Source of the DNA: Fidelibacterota bacterium
Lineage (GTDB): Bacteria > Marinisomatota > Marinisomatia > Marinisomatales > S15-B10
DNA length: 64,000 bases
Direction of reading: 5' to 3'
NCBI GenBank assembly: GCA_002715465.1
Contig: PAYY01000031.1
Coordinates: 21,030 to 85,029, forward strand
The notes beneath the pieces are model-generated. The model ran no database searches. It was given only the letters and a program-made list of their open reading frames with translations, and was not told the origin of the DNA. Made by a program: the position numbers and the translations under genes. Positions 1 to 9,301 of the stretch are shown piece after piece. Numbering within the stretch: position 1 is the stretch's first letter; each line of letters opens with the position of its first letter.

Positions 1-585
1 ATGTCTGAGCTTCCATTTGATGAAGAAGAGTTTCTGAAAGAAGTGGGTGCACCTCAGTTAAGTTGGGAGGATGGTTATACCCCTTTGGAAAGTTTATGGT
101 GTCGACCTGCATTAGATATTAATGGAATATGGGGAGGGTTCTCTGGAGAAGGGTCTAAAACTGTTATTCCTTCGAAAGCTCATGCCAAATTAAGTATTCG
201 ATTAGTTCCGAATCAAGAACCAGATACTATAGGAGATCTTTTGGAATCATACATTAAAGAGATTTCTCCTAAAGATGTTACTATTTCTATAAAAAGAATG
301 CATGGAGGGAGACCTTTTCTAGGTGATCTATCTCATCCAGCCTTTGCTGCAGCAAGTCGAGCTCTTGAAAAAGGTTTTGGAACTAAAGCCGTTTTTATTA
401 GAGAAGGTGGATCAATTCCATTTGTTAAAAACATGACGGAACAATTGAACCTTCCATGTTTATTACTAGGTTTTGGTCTACCAGGAGAAAATGCCCATGC
501 TCCAAATGAATGGATTGATCTAGACAATTACAATCTCGGTACAGTCAGTGCTATACATCTATATAAAGAACTCAGTACTTTATGA
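1..585 (+). CDS. M20 family metallopeptidase, C-terminal part (5' end outside the window)
   Basis: This is the last 194 residues of an M20/ArgE/DapE-type zinc peptidase, probably a dipeptidase. The first part (residues 36-100) matches the dimerisation (lid) domain. The end has the M20 C-terminal pattern REGGSIPFV followed by LGFGLPGENAHAPNEW, whose His is a usual metal or substrate ligand. The N-terminal catalytic half with the HxD and Asp-Glu-Glu metal ligands is missing, so the ATG at base 1 is unlikely to be the true start and the gene is cut by the window edge. It ends 8 bases before the next gene and may be cotranscribed with it. Substrate cannot be named from this part. Confidence 0.85.
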   Translation: MSELPFDEEEFLKEVGAPQLSWEDGYTPLESLWCRPALDINGIWGGFSGEGSKTVIPSKAHAKLSIRLVPNQEPDTIGDLLESYIKEISPKDVTISIKRMHGGRPFLGDLSHPAFAAASRALEKGFGTKAVFIREGGSIPFVKNMTEQLNLPCLLLGFGLPGENAHAPNEWIDLDNYNLGTVSAIHLYKELSTL

Positions 586-593
586 TATAATAT

Positions 594-1880
594 ATGTTGA
601 TGAAAAGAATATTAATGTTTTCTATGTTTTCAATTATTGGAATAGAAACAAAAGCTGATTCAACATCTTTAGTTACCAGTATAATTATTGAAGGGAATAA
701 AGTTACTAAGGATTATATCATTAGACGTGAAATTCAACATCCAATAGATAGTCCTCTTGATAGTGCTTTAATTAGAGAAGATCGAGATCGGATTGACAAT
801 TTAGGTATTTTTAGTACAGTTCAATGGTCTAAAGAGTCCAAAGAAGATGGCTCTATTAAATTGACTTTTACTGTAGCTGAAATCTGGAGGATTTGGCCGG
901 GTCTTTCACCTTATTATTCAGAAGAACAAGGATGGTCAATTATAGGCTTAATTAACCTTTTAAATTTTAGAGGAAGGAACCAAACTCTTTTTTCTGGGAT
1001 GTCTATTGGTGCTGAAAAGGGATATATGTTCTTTTTTCAAGATCCTTGGATAGCTGGAGACCACATCTCATTTTCTTTTGGTTTGATGAATGAATCATCG
1101 GATCATACTTTCTTGCCATATGAGGAAAGAGAAAATGCAATTGGGATTGGTTTTGGTAAGTGGTTTGATTATAAATGGCAGTTTGATTCCTTTATGGGAT
1201 TAGTGCAGTCGCAGTATACCAATCAATTTGAAAAAATAAAGTTCAGGCAAATACAAACTGAGACATCTGTAATTTATGAAACCAGAGATTTGTATAGGGA
1301 CCCATCAAAAGGCTTAAAGATTTCTCAAAAACTAAGAACTGATATTGATTTAACAAGCTCAGGCCAAAACCGTTTTGTTTGGACTCAGTCTATTGGCACC
1401 TATTGGTCACCAATAAAAGGAAAGAGGAAGTTAACCTTAGGTATAGGAGCTGAATTAAAGACATCTTTTGGATCCTTGAATGAACTTTGGTTGAGTTATT
1501 TTGGAGGAAACTCAACAGTACGAGGTTGGTCTCCACCATCTCTTTTAGAATACAATGATCCAAAAAAATATTTCAGGTTTGGACATCAACACATTTTTAC
1601 ATCATTTGAAGCGAGGCAAACAATTATACCAACTTCTTCAGTGTCATTATTCTCGTTTAATTCTGAAGTTGGTTTAACAGGAGTAGTATTTTTTGATATG
1701 GGTTATAGATCGAGAGAATTGTCTGATTTATTTAAAAATGATCCACTTTTTGGAACGGGTTTTGGTATACGTATTCCTACTCCACAAGGATTTGTTTTAA
1801 GGATGGATTATGGTTGGGGATTCTATGGACATCATGAAATGGGAAAAGCCATTAATCTTGGGGCTGGACAAAAATTTTAA
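594..1880 (+). CDS. Omp85/BamA-superfamily outer-membrane protein with one POTRA domain
   Basis: A 428-residue exported protein. Residues 1-22 form a signal peptide. Residues about 24-100 look like a single POTRA domain (pattern IIIEGNKVTKDYIIRREI, then LGIFSTVQW). The rest is a surface-antigen type beta-barrel rich in alternating aromatic and polar strands and ending in an aromatic Phe. A VRGW motif near residue 309 corresponds to the conserved VRGF/Y loop-6 motif of BamA and TamA. It is much shorter than BamA (about 800 residues, five POTRAs), so it is more likely a small Omp85 relative (assembly or secretion pore) than BamA. ATG codons lie at 594 and 600; either could be used. Confidence 0.75.
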   Translation: MLMKRILMFSMFSIIGIETKADSTSLVTSIIIEGNKVTKDYIIRREIQHPIDSPLDSALIREDRDRIDNLGIFSTVQWSKESKEDGSIKLTFTVAEIWRIWPGLSPYYSEEQGWSIIGLINLLNFRGRNQTLFSGMSIGAEKGYMFFFQDPWIAGDHISFSFGLMNESSDHTFLPYEERENAIGIGFGKWFDYKWQFDSFMGLVQSQYTNQFEKIKFRQIQTETSVIYETRDLYRDPSKGLKISQKLRTDIDLTSSGQNRFVWTQSIGTYWSPIKGKRKLTLGIGAELKTSFGSLNELWLSYFGGNSTVRGWSPPSLLEYNDPKKYFRFGHQHIFTSFEARQTIIPTSSVSLFSFNSEVGLTGVVFFDMGYRSRELSDLFKNDPLFGTGFGIRIPTPQGFVLRMDYGWGFYGHHEMGKAINLGAGQKF

Positions 1881-1888
1881 ACATTGTT

Positions 1889-2566
1889 TTATTCATCCTT
1901 TTTTCCTTTAAATAGTACAATATTTTCGAAACCTTTCTCATTTCCTTGTCTTAAACGAACTATATTGTCTCTATGTGTAAAAAGCACAAATATAGGTACA
2001 ATAATTGAAAAAATAATTAAAGATTGGGATGGATGTGGTTGACCAATATGAGGCAATAAAATTATTGAAATTGGTAGTGTTATGGAAGCCGTCATAGAAC
2101 TTATAGATACAAACCCCCACTTAATAAGAGTAAAAGTAAAAGTTATCAGGCAGAATAAAACAGCAATTGGTGAAAGAGCCACCATCATACCAGTTAAAGT
2201 TGCAATACCTTTTCCTCCACGGAATTTTGAAAAAATTGTATATGTATGACCTAAAACAGCTGAAGATCCTGCTAAGACCTGGGTTAGTCCGAACAAAGAA
2301 TTTTCTTTAGTTGATAAAATTATTATTGGAATGAACGCTGTAGCAATCCATCCCTTAAATGTATCTACTATTCCAACAATTAGTCCGGGTTTCCATCCGA
2401 TTACTCTAATGATGTTTGACATGCCGGCATTACCGCTTCCATGCTGTTTTATATCAATTCCAGCTATTTTTCGTGCTATGATAATACTGGTTGGGAATGA
2501 TCCAACTATATAGCTAATGATCATAATGACAAGAATGTTTAAACAAACTTCCAAAAAATATTGCAT
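1889..2566 (-). CDS. plsY: Glycerol-3-phosphate acyltransferase PlsY
   Basis: Integral membrane enzyme that transfers the acyl group of acyl-phosphate to glycerol-3-phosphate, giving lysophosphatidic acid, the first step of phospholipid synthesis. At 225 residues it is close to the family length. Signature motifs are visible: GSFPTS near residue 22, GSGNAG at 43-48 (glycerol-phosphate site) and KFRGGKG at 114-120 (acyl-phosphate site). Five or more hydrophobic segments are evident. It converges with the Omp85-like gene with only 8 bases between stops. The DUF502 gene lies upstream on the same strand, about 100 bases away. Confidence 0.93.
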   Translation of the reverse strand: MQYFLEVCLNILVIMIISYIVGSFPTSIIIARKIAGIDIKQHGSGNAGMSNIIRVIGWKPGLIVGIVDTFKGWIATAFIPIIILSTKENSLFGLTQVLAGSSAVLGHTYTIFSKFRGGKGIATLTGMMVALSPIAVLFCLITFTFTLIKWGFVSISSMTASITLPISIILLPHIGQPHPSQSLIIFSIIVPIFVLFTHRDNIVRLRQGNEKGFENIVLFKGKKDE

Positions 2567-2612
2567 TTATAACATAACCTTAATTAAATTTCACCAGCAT
2601 AATATATATAAT

Positions 2613-2660
2613 AGACCCGGAAGACGTCTCACCCTCCTTAACCCCACTTCTTTCGGGTCT
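2613..2660. other. Inverted repeat between the DUF502 gene and plsY
   Basis: AGACCCG at 2613-2619 pairs with CGGGTCT at 2654-2660, enclosing 34 bases with an internal GACGTC palindrome. On the plus strand it is followed by CTTTTT, which would make a terminator, but no plus-strand gene ends near it. On the minus strand it lies in the 98 bases between DUF502 and plsY and could be a processing hairpin or plsY leader structure. Function unknown. Confidence 0.4.
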
Positions 2661-2664
2661 CTTT

Positions 2665-3267
2665 TTATTTATTGGAAATTTCATTTACTTTCGGTCCTAG
2701 CATTCCACCGGATATAATTGTTTTTAAAGCTTCTTCAACGCTTAGATCCGAATCAATTACATCACTTTGAGGAATAATCACCATTACTCCAGAAGTAGGG
2801 TTGGGAGTAGTGGGTACAAATAAATGGTAATAGGATTTTCCGTTCTCATCAATAGAATCTCCTGTAACAAAAGCAATAGTCCATAAGCCAGGTCTAGGAT
2901 AATTGATTAGGACAGCCTTCTTAAATGCTTTGTTTGAAGCTCCGCTTACAGATTGTGTAATTTGTTTTGCTGTACCATAGATTGTATTTGCCAAGGGAAT
3001 TTTTCGAAGCAATGCTTCTCCAATGGAGACTATTTTTCTCCCTAAAAAGTTAGTGACTAGGATTCCTAGCAAATACATGAAAATTAAAGAAATAATTACA
3101 CCTAGTCCGGGTATATGAATTGGTAGAAGGGGATCTAAAATGGGAGCAGCAAAACCATCAAAAAAATTGAATAGAACTGTCATTATCCAAACTGTAGCCA
3201 GGATGGGGGCAATAGTAACTAGTCCTGCAACAATCTTTATTCGTAGATGTTTTAAAACATTAGACAT
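2665..3267 (-). CDS. DUF502 family inner-membrane protein
   Basis: A 200-residue protein of the DUF502 family. It has two N-terminal transmembrane segments (about residues 12-32 and 55-75), then a soluble region with the family hallmarks: KIPLANTIYGTAKQ, a central NYPRPGLWTIAFVTGD and a later FVPTTPNPTSGVM. DUF502 proteins are widespread in bacteria and plants (COV proteins in Arabidopsis), but no biochemical activity is established. It lies 31 bases downstream of ogt on the same strand, suggesting cotranscription. Confidence 0.9.
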   Translation of the reverse strand: MSNVLKHLRIKIVAGLVTIAPILATVWIMTVLFNFFDGFAAPILDPLLPIHIPGLGVIISLIFMYLLGILVTNFLGRKIVSIGEALLRKIPLANTIYGTAKQITQSVSGASNKAFKKAVLINYPRPGLWTIAFVTGDSIDENGKSYYHLFVPTTPNPTSGVMVIIPQSDVIDSDLSVEEALKTIISGGMLGPKVNEISNK

Positions 3268-3298
3268 TATTATAAGTTAAGCAGTGTATTGCAATCCA

Positions 3299-3811
3299 TC
3301 AATCTGAATGCAATAAATGATAAGATTCATGTTCTAGAAGCCAATTCTTTAAATATACTCCACCATTATATCCACCAATTTTCCCATCATTAGATATAAT
3401 TCGATGGCAGGGAATAATAATTGGAATAGGGTTGTTTGTATTTGCACTTCCAACGGCACGTACAGATTTAGGGTTTTTTATCTTTTCAGCTATTTGTTTG
3501 TATGATGCGGTTTTGCCAAAAGGTATAGTTGCAACCATGCGAAGTACTTTAATTCTGAAATTTGTTTCTTTAAAATCAATATTGAGGTTAAAGATTTTTT
3601 GTTTACCCCTAAAATAGTTATCCAATTGTTGACATTCTATAGCTAAAGGTTCTTTCTTTTTTACAATTGCCTGTCCACGGAAATGATTTTTTAGCCATTC
3701 AAAAAAAAGATTTCTACCTTCTGTTGGAAGACTAATCTTACAGATCCCATCTAGGGATTTGGCTAATAGGAGACGTCCAATAGTAGACTCTAAAGAAGAG
3801 TAATATATCAA
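3299..3811 (-). CDS. ogt: Methylated-DNA-protein-cysteine S-methyltransferase (Ogt/MGMT)
   Basis: Suicide repair protein that moves the methyl group from O6-methylguanine in DNA to its own cysteine. The active-site motif PCHRI is at residues 134-138 with acceptor Cys135. The helix-turn-helix region (PFGKTASYKQIA, residues 97-108) and the following VRAVGSANTNNP are typical. At 170 residues it is a normal single-domain Ogt without the Ada N-terminal domain. In this frame a stop lies shortly upstream, and the only reasonable start is the TTG at 3811. That start lies 4 bases after the stop of the remnant ORF at 3816-3935. Confidence 0.93.
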   Translation of the reverse strand: MIYYSSLESTIGRLLLAKSLDGICKISLPTEGRNLFFEWLKNHFRGQAIVKKKEPLAIECQQLDNYFRGKQKIFNLNIDFKETNFRIKVLRMVATIPFGKTASYKQIAEKIKNPKSVRAVGSANTNNPIPIIIPCHRIISNDGKIGGYNGGVYLKNWLLEHESYHLLHSD

Positions 3812-3815
3812 TTCG

Positions 3816-3935
3816 TTAAATCTTTTGAGCGTATAGGGTACTCACGAATTTAACAGCTATAGTATAAGACATAGTATTTGCTAATGTAGCAGTTATCAAA
3901 GGAAAGCCTATCTCACCATCACCAGATGAATTTTC
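3816..3935 (-). pseudogene. Possible C-terminal remnant of a molybdopterin (xanthine dehydrogenase-like) oxidoreductase
   Basis: A short open frame, bounded upstream by a stop at 3936-3938, encodes about 39 residues containing GDGEIGFPLITATLANTM and then a positively charged tail. The spacing resembles the extreme C-terminus of xanthine dehydrogenase and CoxL-type large subunits (G-x-GE-P-x-x-P-x-x-A-x-x-A-N-A). There is no start codon at its head, and secF ends just upstream on the same strand, so it would be what is left after a deletion. The resemblance is by eye only and could be chance. Confidence 0.35.
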
Positions 3936-3958
3936 TTATAATAACAACAGATTATCAA

Positions 3959-4852
3959 TTATTTCGTTTTATAGCGCTGTTGCCAAAATATGACCACTGG
4001 ACTAGCAACATAAATGGAAGAATAAGTTCCAACAAGTACACCAACAATCATAGCAAACGAAAAGTAACGAATAACTTCACCGCCAGCCATATAAAGAATA
4101 AAAACTACTAGGAAAGTTGTTAAGGAAGTAATAACTGTTCTAGATAATGAGTCATTAATACTTTTGTTAAAAATAGATTCTTGATCTAAGGTCTTGAGTT
4201 TCTTTAGGTTTTCACGAACTCTATCAAACACTACGATTGTATCATTCAGAGAATATCCTACAATGGTTAAAAAGGCTGCGATAATTGATAAGGAAATTTC
4301 ATAATTAAGAATTGAGAAAATCCCCAATGTTATGAGAACATCATGTACAAGAGCAGCAATTGCACCAATAGCAAAACGGAATTCAAACCTGATAGAGATG
4401 TAGATTAAAATACCAATGATAGCTGTAATTATGGCAAAAATCGCTTTACCTTTTAGTTCAGATCCAATTTTGGGCCCTACTTTTTCTATTCTTCTAAAAT
4501 CAAGTTTTTCATTTGGAAATTCTGACTGTAGAGCTGTTTTAAGTTCTACAGCTGGGTTATTTTTTGAATCATCTACTTGAAGTCTTATAAGTATCTCATT
4601 GGGTGAACCAAAAGTTTGAACTTCTCCTACTCCTTTATTCATTCTGTCTAAGGCATTTCTAACTTTACCAATATTAGGCGGTTTTTCGAATTGAATTTGA
4701 GCTAAAGTTCCTCCAGTAAAATCAATACTAAGCATTGGTCCACCATGTAAAATCAATGATACAAGTCCAGCAAGAATAAACGATCCTGAAATAACGAAGC
4801 CGAATTTCCGCATACTTAAAAAATCAATATTTGTTTTTTTTAATAATTTCAT
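3959..4852 (-). CDS. secF: Protein translocase subunit SecF
   Basis: Inner-membrane RND-type accessory subunit which, with SecD, uses the proton motive force to pull secreted proteins out of SecYEG. It is 297 residues long, with a first transmembrane helix near residue 20, a periplasmic domain (about 40-130) and a five-helix bundle after residue 130. Family motifs include SIDFTGGTLAQIQFEKP near the start and the Asp-containing TIVVFDRVREN in the membrane domain. Its start overlaps the secD stop by 4 bases, so the two are translationally coupled. Confidence 0.96.
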   Translation of the reverse strand: MKLLKKTNIDFLSMRKFGFVISGSFILAGLVSLILHGGPMLSIDFTGGTLAQIQFEKPPNIGKVRNALDRMNKGVGEVQTFGSPNEILIRLQVDDSKNNPAVELKTALQSEFPNEKLDFRRIEKVGPKIGSELKGKAIFAIITAIIGILIYISIRFEFRFAIGAIAALVHDVLITLGIFSILNYEISLSIIAAFLTIVGYSLNDTIVVFDRVRENLKKLKTLDQESIFNKSINDSLSRTVITSLTTFLVVFILYMAGGEVIRYFSFAMIVGVLVGTYSSIYVASPVVIFWQQRYKTK

Positions 4853-6744
4853 ATGCTAAGCCTTTGAAGATCCTTCTTAGTTGTTATAATATTAAAAATT
4901 GTCCGAGTAGCAAAAATAGCTGTGAACATACTTGTTAGAATGCCCCAAAAAAGAACTACAGCGAATCCCCGAATAGGGCCAGTTCCAAATTGCATTAAAA
5001 TAATTGCTGCAAGAATAGTAGTTACATTTGCATCAACAATTGTAGTTATTGCCCTGGAATAGCCACTGCTTATTGCGGATCTTGGAGTTTTCCCCTTTTC
5101 TAATTCTTCCCTTATGCGTTCAAAAATTATCACATTAGCATCGACTGCCATACCTACAGTTAAAATCAAACCTGCAATACCAGGGAGTGTCAAAGTTGCT
5201 TTTAATGCTGCAAGAATAGCTAATATAAAAATAAGGTTACATAAAAGTGCAATAGAAGCAATGAAGCCTGCCCCTTTGTAATAGAAACTCATAAACGCTA
5301 AGACAAGTAAAAGTCCTACTATTATTGATGTTGTACCTTGGTCAATTGAATCTTGACCTAGAGAAGGTCCAACGGTTCTTTCTTCTATAATATTTACAGG
5401 AGCTGGAAGAGCACCTGCTCTTAAAACTATTGCTATATCTTTAGCTTCGTTCATATTAGCAAAACCTTCAACTTGGGTTTGCCCATCGGAGATTTTTGTT
5501 CTGATTACTGGCGCCATATGAACATTACCATCTAATACAATAGCAAGTCGTCGGCCAACATTTGCTCCTGTCAAACGTGACCATGTTTTTGCTCCTTCAG
5601 AATTCATGCTAAGACTTACTATAGATTGACCATTATAGAGTGTAGCTTGTGCTTCTTCTATAACGCCTCCCGTTAGATCAGCTTCTTTTTCTAGATGGTA
5701 CATTCGAAAAAATGATTCACTACCGCCTTCTGGAAGAGTCCAATTCTCTTTTTCTTTTGTAAGAGATAGTCTACTATCACCTGCATCTAGAATATTTTGG
5801 ACTTCTTCGTTCTCAATAACTTTTTTAATAGCGTGGAGATTTTGTTCTGGAACACCTAGATCGTTTCCTACCTGCCTAAGCAAGGAGGAAAAAGGCCTAT
5901 CTTCAAAGAGATCTTTATCAACTAATACTTCTGATGTGTCATTTGAAGTTGTGTCTATTTCAGTAGGACCAAATAGTTCTGTAAGAGACACTTCTTCTTG
6001 GACAGTTGTACGAGTATCAGATTCCTGAACCGTCAAATTTTTTTCTTTCGTTTCTATAATTTCATGTATTTCATTATTTCCTTTTAAAACTTTATCAATT
6101 CTAGCTAGAAGACTTTGTGTCACAGCTCCATCCTTAAGTAGTGAAAACTCCAATAAAGCTGTACTTTGAAGTAAAGATCTTGCTCGATCTGGATCTTGGA
6201 TTCCAGCAAGCTCTACAATGATACGTTGATTACCTTGTTTTTGAATTGTAGGTTCAGATACCCCAAATTCATCAACTCTATTTTGAAGAATTTCAAGTGC
6301 ACGGTCAATTGCATCAGTGGCTTCTTCTTCAATAGCAAGTTGAATTGCAGTTGGATCATTACCATAATCCATAAAGTATCTATTTAGTTTTAATTCTTGA
6401 GATTGAGCTTCAGAAATAAAGAGGTTTATAAAATCATCAAGTGAAGATTCTTCTTGCATCTTTATTTTATTAAATACGTTATAAAAACGATCATTTTTAT
6501 TAGAAGCAAGATTTTCTACAAGAGTTGGGATGTCTACTTCTAGGACTATATGCATTCCACCTTGAAGATCTAATCCTTGTTGAATAGTATTTTTTTCAAG
6601 TGATTCCAGTGTACCATCTTCACTCATCAATAATTTGTCCTCATCTGAGAGCCAATTGTATTGGATAGTGGGTATGAGAGAATATATTCCCCACAGAAGT
6701 GCAACACTGATGATTATTAACCTTGGTGTATTTTTATTTAACAT
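4849..6744 (-). CDS. secD: Protein translocase subunit SecD
   Basis: Partner of SecF in post-translational protein secretion. It has 631 residues: an N-terminal membrane anchor, the motif GLDLQGGMHIVLEVD near residue 57, a periplasmic P1 region, then five C-terminal membrane helices with the conserved GMAVDANVIIFERIREE motif. SecD and SecF are separate genes here rather than fused as in many Bacteroidetes. The section at about residues 230-330 is acidic and low in similarity to standard SecD, so the periplasmic domain carries a lineage-specific insertion. The ATG at 6744 is the first gene of the pair. Confidence 0.96.
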   Translation of the reverse strand: MLNKNTPRLIIISVALLWGIYSLIPTIQYNWLSDEDKLLMSEDGTLESLEKNTIQQGLDLQGGMHIVLEVDIPTLVENLASNKNDRFYNVFNKIKMQEESSLDDFINLFISEAQSQELKLNRYFMDYGNDPTAIQLAIEEEATDAIDRALEILQNRVDEFGVSEPTIQKQGNQRIIVELAGIQDPDRARSLLQSTALLEFSLLKDGAVTQSLLARIDKVLKGNNEIHEIIETKEKNLTVQESDTRTTVQEEVSLTELFGPTEIDTTSNDTSEVLVDKDLFEDRPFSSLLRQVGNDLGVPEQNLHAIKKVIENEEVQNILDAGDSRLSLTKEKENWTLPEGGSESFFRMYHLEKEADLTGGVIEEAQATLYNGQSIVSLSMNSEGAKTWSRLTGANVGRRLAIVLDGNVHMAPVIRTKISDGQTQVEGFANMNEAKDIAIVLRAGALPAPVNIIEERTVGPSLGQDSIDQGTTSIIVGLLLVLAFMSFYYKGAGFIASIALLCNLIFILAILAALKATLTLPGIAGLILTVGMAVDANVIIFERIREELEKGKTPRSAISSGYSRAITTIVDANVTTILAAIILMQFGTGPIRGFAVVLFWGILTSMFTAIFATRTIFNIITTKKDLQRLSI

Positions 6745-6870
6745 AATTGTATTGTTTTTTCTTTCCAGTTAAAGATTGTATAGCAAAGTAATTTACTTTG
6801 ATGCTATTATGCCAACAACCGCTTTTTGATTAAGATTCTTTTTATGATATTTGAAAGAAAAATTCATTTT

Positions 6871-9180
6871 TTAATGAAAAACCTGTAATGAAAAGATTAA
6901 ATTCCTACCAGGTGCATTTATCCCAGAACCATGTTCCCGGTAGTTCTGATCAAGAATATTCTCTAGAGATATTTGAAAAATAAGATTTTTACTGCTGTAA
7001 AATCCTACTCTTAAATTCAAAGTATACCACCTTGGTGTCCCTTCTATTGGTATTCTTGGATCATCTATATCATCAGAAGACAATCTATTCTGTTTACCAG
7101 CAAATCTAATAAAATAGTCAGAAAAAATAATTCCATGATTCAAACGAATTCCAAATAACCCAAAGATGGGGGGTATTCCACCAATTGGTTCATTAATTGT
7201 TATATTTTCTCCATGAGTTGCTGAAAAATTACCTCGAAATATTAAATCATTTAAATAGGTGTAATCAAAATCGAGCTCAAGTCCTTTGATTAGAGCTTTA
7301 CCTAGATTCTTTTTTGTTTTATAATAAAAAAGTTCATTCTCAATCAAAATAGTATTAGTGCCATCATATATAGTAGTATCATTTGTTAATATATTTGTGA
7401 CAGTAGCTGCATATGTTGTTAATCCTAACCTTAGTTTAGATGATGAAATTTTGATTCCAATATCTTTATTCAATAGTTGTTCTGGTTTAATATTAAAGTT
7501 AGGTACTTCAAAAATGTTACCTTTGGATTGGCCTAGTTTTGTCATATCACTCAGATTGGGGGCTCGAAATGCTTGAGCAATATTCATAATTAATGCAATC
7601 TCTTTGGATAATTTATAAACGCTACCAATCGCATATGTCGTAGCATCAAAAGCTTGATTTAATGAATAAAGATTGTTTGATTTAGAATTAACATCAAACA
7701 TTGTATTAAAAATACTATGTCGTAATCCTAATTTGACCAAAAAATCTTTACTTATTTGTATATCATTTTGAATAAATGCACCCAAGCTTTGGTAATTAGA
7801 TCCATCTGGATAGCGTCCTCTTGAAGCTCTAATCATTTTTCCAGTACTAAGATCTGAATAATAGCGATTGCTAGATATTTTATCTTTATAGATTTCAATG
7901 CCAGCAACAAAATGATTATAGCTGCTTTTTTTTATTCCTGTTAATCCAAAACCTTTAGTTATGGCTCTATCTAACTCTTTGTTAATAGATGACAATTCTG
8001 CTTTCTGAAACTCTCTTCCTTCATTTTGATTATGAAGGGATAAATTCATTCTTATGGAATCAAATAATAAGGGTATGCTATTATTTTCATATATAACATA
8101 CGCTAAGGATCGTTTTTGAGGTTGATAAATCCATAATTTGAAATTATTGTAATGGTATTTATCATAACGTGGCACTTTTAATTGGCTACTGATTTGATTA
8201 GAAAAAATCAAATTTTGTTCTTGAGAAATTTTAAAGATTAATTTGTTATTTATATCATAGCCCTTAAATCCTGTAGGGGATTGAATTAATCTATGGCCTA
8301 AAATTGTAGCAGAACCTCGATTTCTTCCACGGCGAAGGTCTCCAAACTTCTTCAAACTGAAAGAGGATAATAACGCAAAGCGTTTATTACTTATTTCTAC
8401 TTCCCCAAATATCAAATTTTCTTTATCAGCTGTTGCGTAACGTGCTATAGATTTAATTTTAATTTTTTTTTCTTTAGATAGTTTGGGGGTTCGAGTAATT
8501 AGATTGATGGTACCTCCAAGAGCATCACTCCCATAAAGGATTGAAGTAGGTCCTTTAACAATCTCCACTTTCTCTAGCATCTGATAATCAACTGTAGTAA
8601 GATACTGATGATTACCAAGTCGGTATATAGAATTATTCAATCGAATTCCATCTACTAAAAGAAGGAGTTGGTTTGAACTAAACCCTCGTATAATTGCTGA
8701 TCCTCCACCGTGATTTGTTTTTTGGACAAAAATTCCACTTTCTTCTCTCAGCACTTCTGCTGAAGTTTTTGGATTCCTTTCCCTTATATCTCTTGATGAG
8801 ATAAGACTGACCGATTCAGGTATATCCAAAATATTCCGTTCATCTCTGTTAGCTGTTACAATGACATTTTTAAGATCAATAATGTCCCTATTCAGTGTTA
8901 TTTTAATAAAAACATCTTCATTGTTAACAGATACTACTATAGATGAATCATGATAACCTATACGCTGAAAATAAAGTGTAAAGCTACCGTTTGAAACAGA
9001 CTCTAATTGAAATGAGCCATTTTTATTGGTATAAGTAGTTAAAAGTCCCGGACTCATTGTCACATGTACCTCGGGAACTGAATTGCCTGTTTGGTCAATA
9101 ACAGAGCCAGTAATAGAATAATTATTAGATAGCAGTATTAAAGGAAATAAAAAAACTATAAAAAGAAACCATCTTTTCAT
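6871..9180 (-). CDS. TonB-dependent receptor with carboxypeptidase-like N-terminal domain; probable heme or hemoprotein receptor
   Basis: A 769-residue outer-membrane active transporter. Residues 1-18 are a signal peptide, about 20-110 a carboxypeptidase regulatory-like (Ig-like) domain, about 115-235 the plug, and the remainder the beta-barrel, ending in Phe-His. Plug motifs such as IRGFSSNQLLLLVDGIRLNN, and FRAPNLSD followed by IKPEQL in the barrel, resemble the FRAP and NPNL/NPEL motifs of heme and hemoglobin receptors (HmuR/HemR type), so heme is the best substrate guess. It stands alone between the secDF pair and the M3 peptidase on the same strand. No TGAGA-N5-TCTCA operator is visible upstream. 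Confidence 0.85.
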   Translation of the reverse strand: MKRWFLFIVFLFPLILLSNNYSITGSVIDQTGNSVPEVHVTMSPGLLTTYTNKNGSFQLESVSNGSFTLYFQRIGYHDSSIVVSVNNEDVFIKITLNRDIIDLKNVIVTANRDERNILDIPESVSLISSRDIRERNPKTSAEVLREESGIFVQKTNHGGGSAIIRGFSSNQLLLLVDGIRLNNSIYRLGNHQYLTTVDYQMLEKVEIVKGPTSILYGSDALGGTINLITRTPKLSKEKKIKIKSIARYATADKENLIFGEVEISNKRFALLSSFSLKKFGDLRRGRNRGSATILGHRLIQSPTGFKGYDINNKLIFKISQEQNLIFSNQISSQLKVPRYDKYHYNNFKLWIYQPQKRSLAYVIYENNSIPLLFDSIRMNLSLHNQNEGREFQKAELSSINKELDRAITKGFGLTGIKKSSYNHFVAGIEIYKDKISSNRYYSDLSTGKMIRASRGRYPDGSNYQSLGAFIQNDIQISKDFLVKLGLRHSIFNTMFDVNSKSNNLYSLNQAFDATTYAIGSVYKLSKEIALIMNIAQAFRAPNLSDMTKLGQSKGNIFEVPNFNIKPEQLLNKDIGIKISSSKLRLGLTTYAATVTNILTNDTTIYDGTNTILIENELFYYKTKKNLGKALIKGLELDFDYTYLNDLIFRGNFSATHGENITINEPIGGIPPIFGLFGIRLNHGIIFSDYFIRFAGKQNRLSSDDIDDPRIPIEGTPRWYTLNLRVGFYSSKNLIFQISLENILDQNYREHGSGINAPGRNLIFSLQVFH

Positions 9181-9301
9181 AATTAAGAATTAATTTAACA
9201 AGCTTTCTAAAAAGAGGATAATTTGAAAATTATAAATTAGCTGAAAGGTTCGTTTTAAGGAAGTATCATAATTAAGCTATTAAGTTTAAAATAATCAGAA
9301 T

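Noticed and set aside
2331..2717. Short plus-strand frames over and beside plsY
   Set aside because: They are complementary shadows of PlsY or run through the inverted repeat, with no ribosome site.
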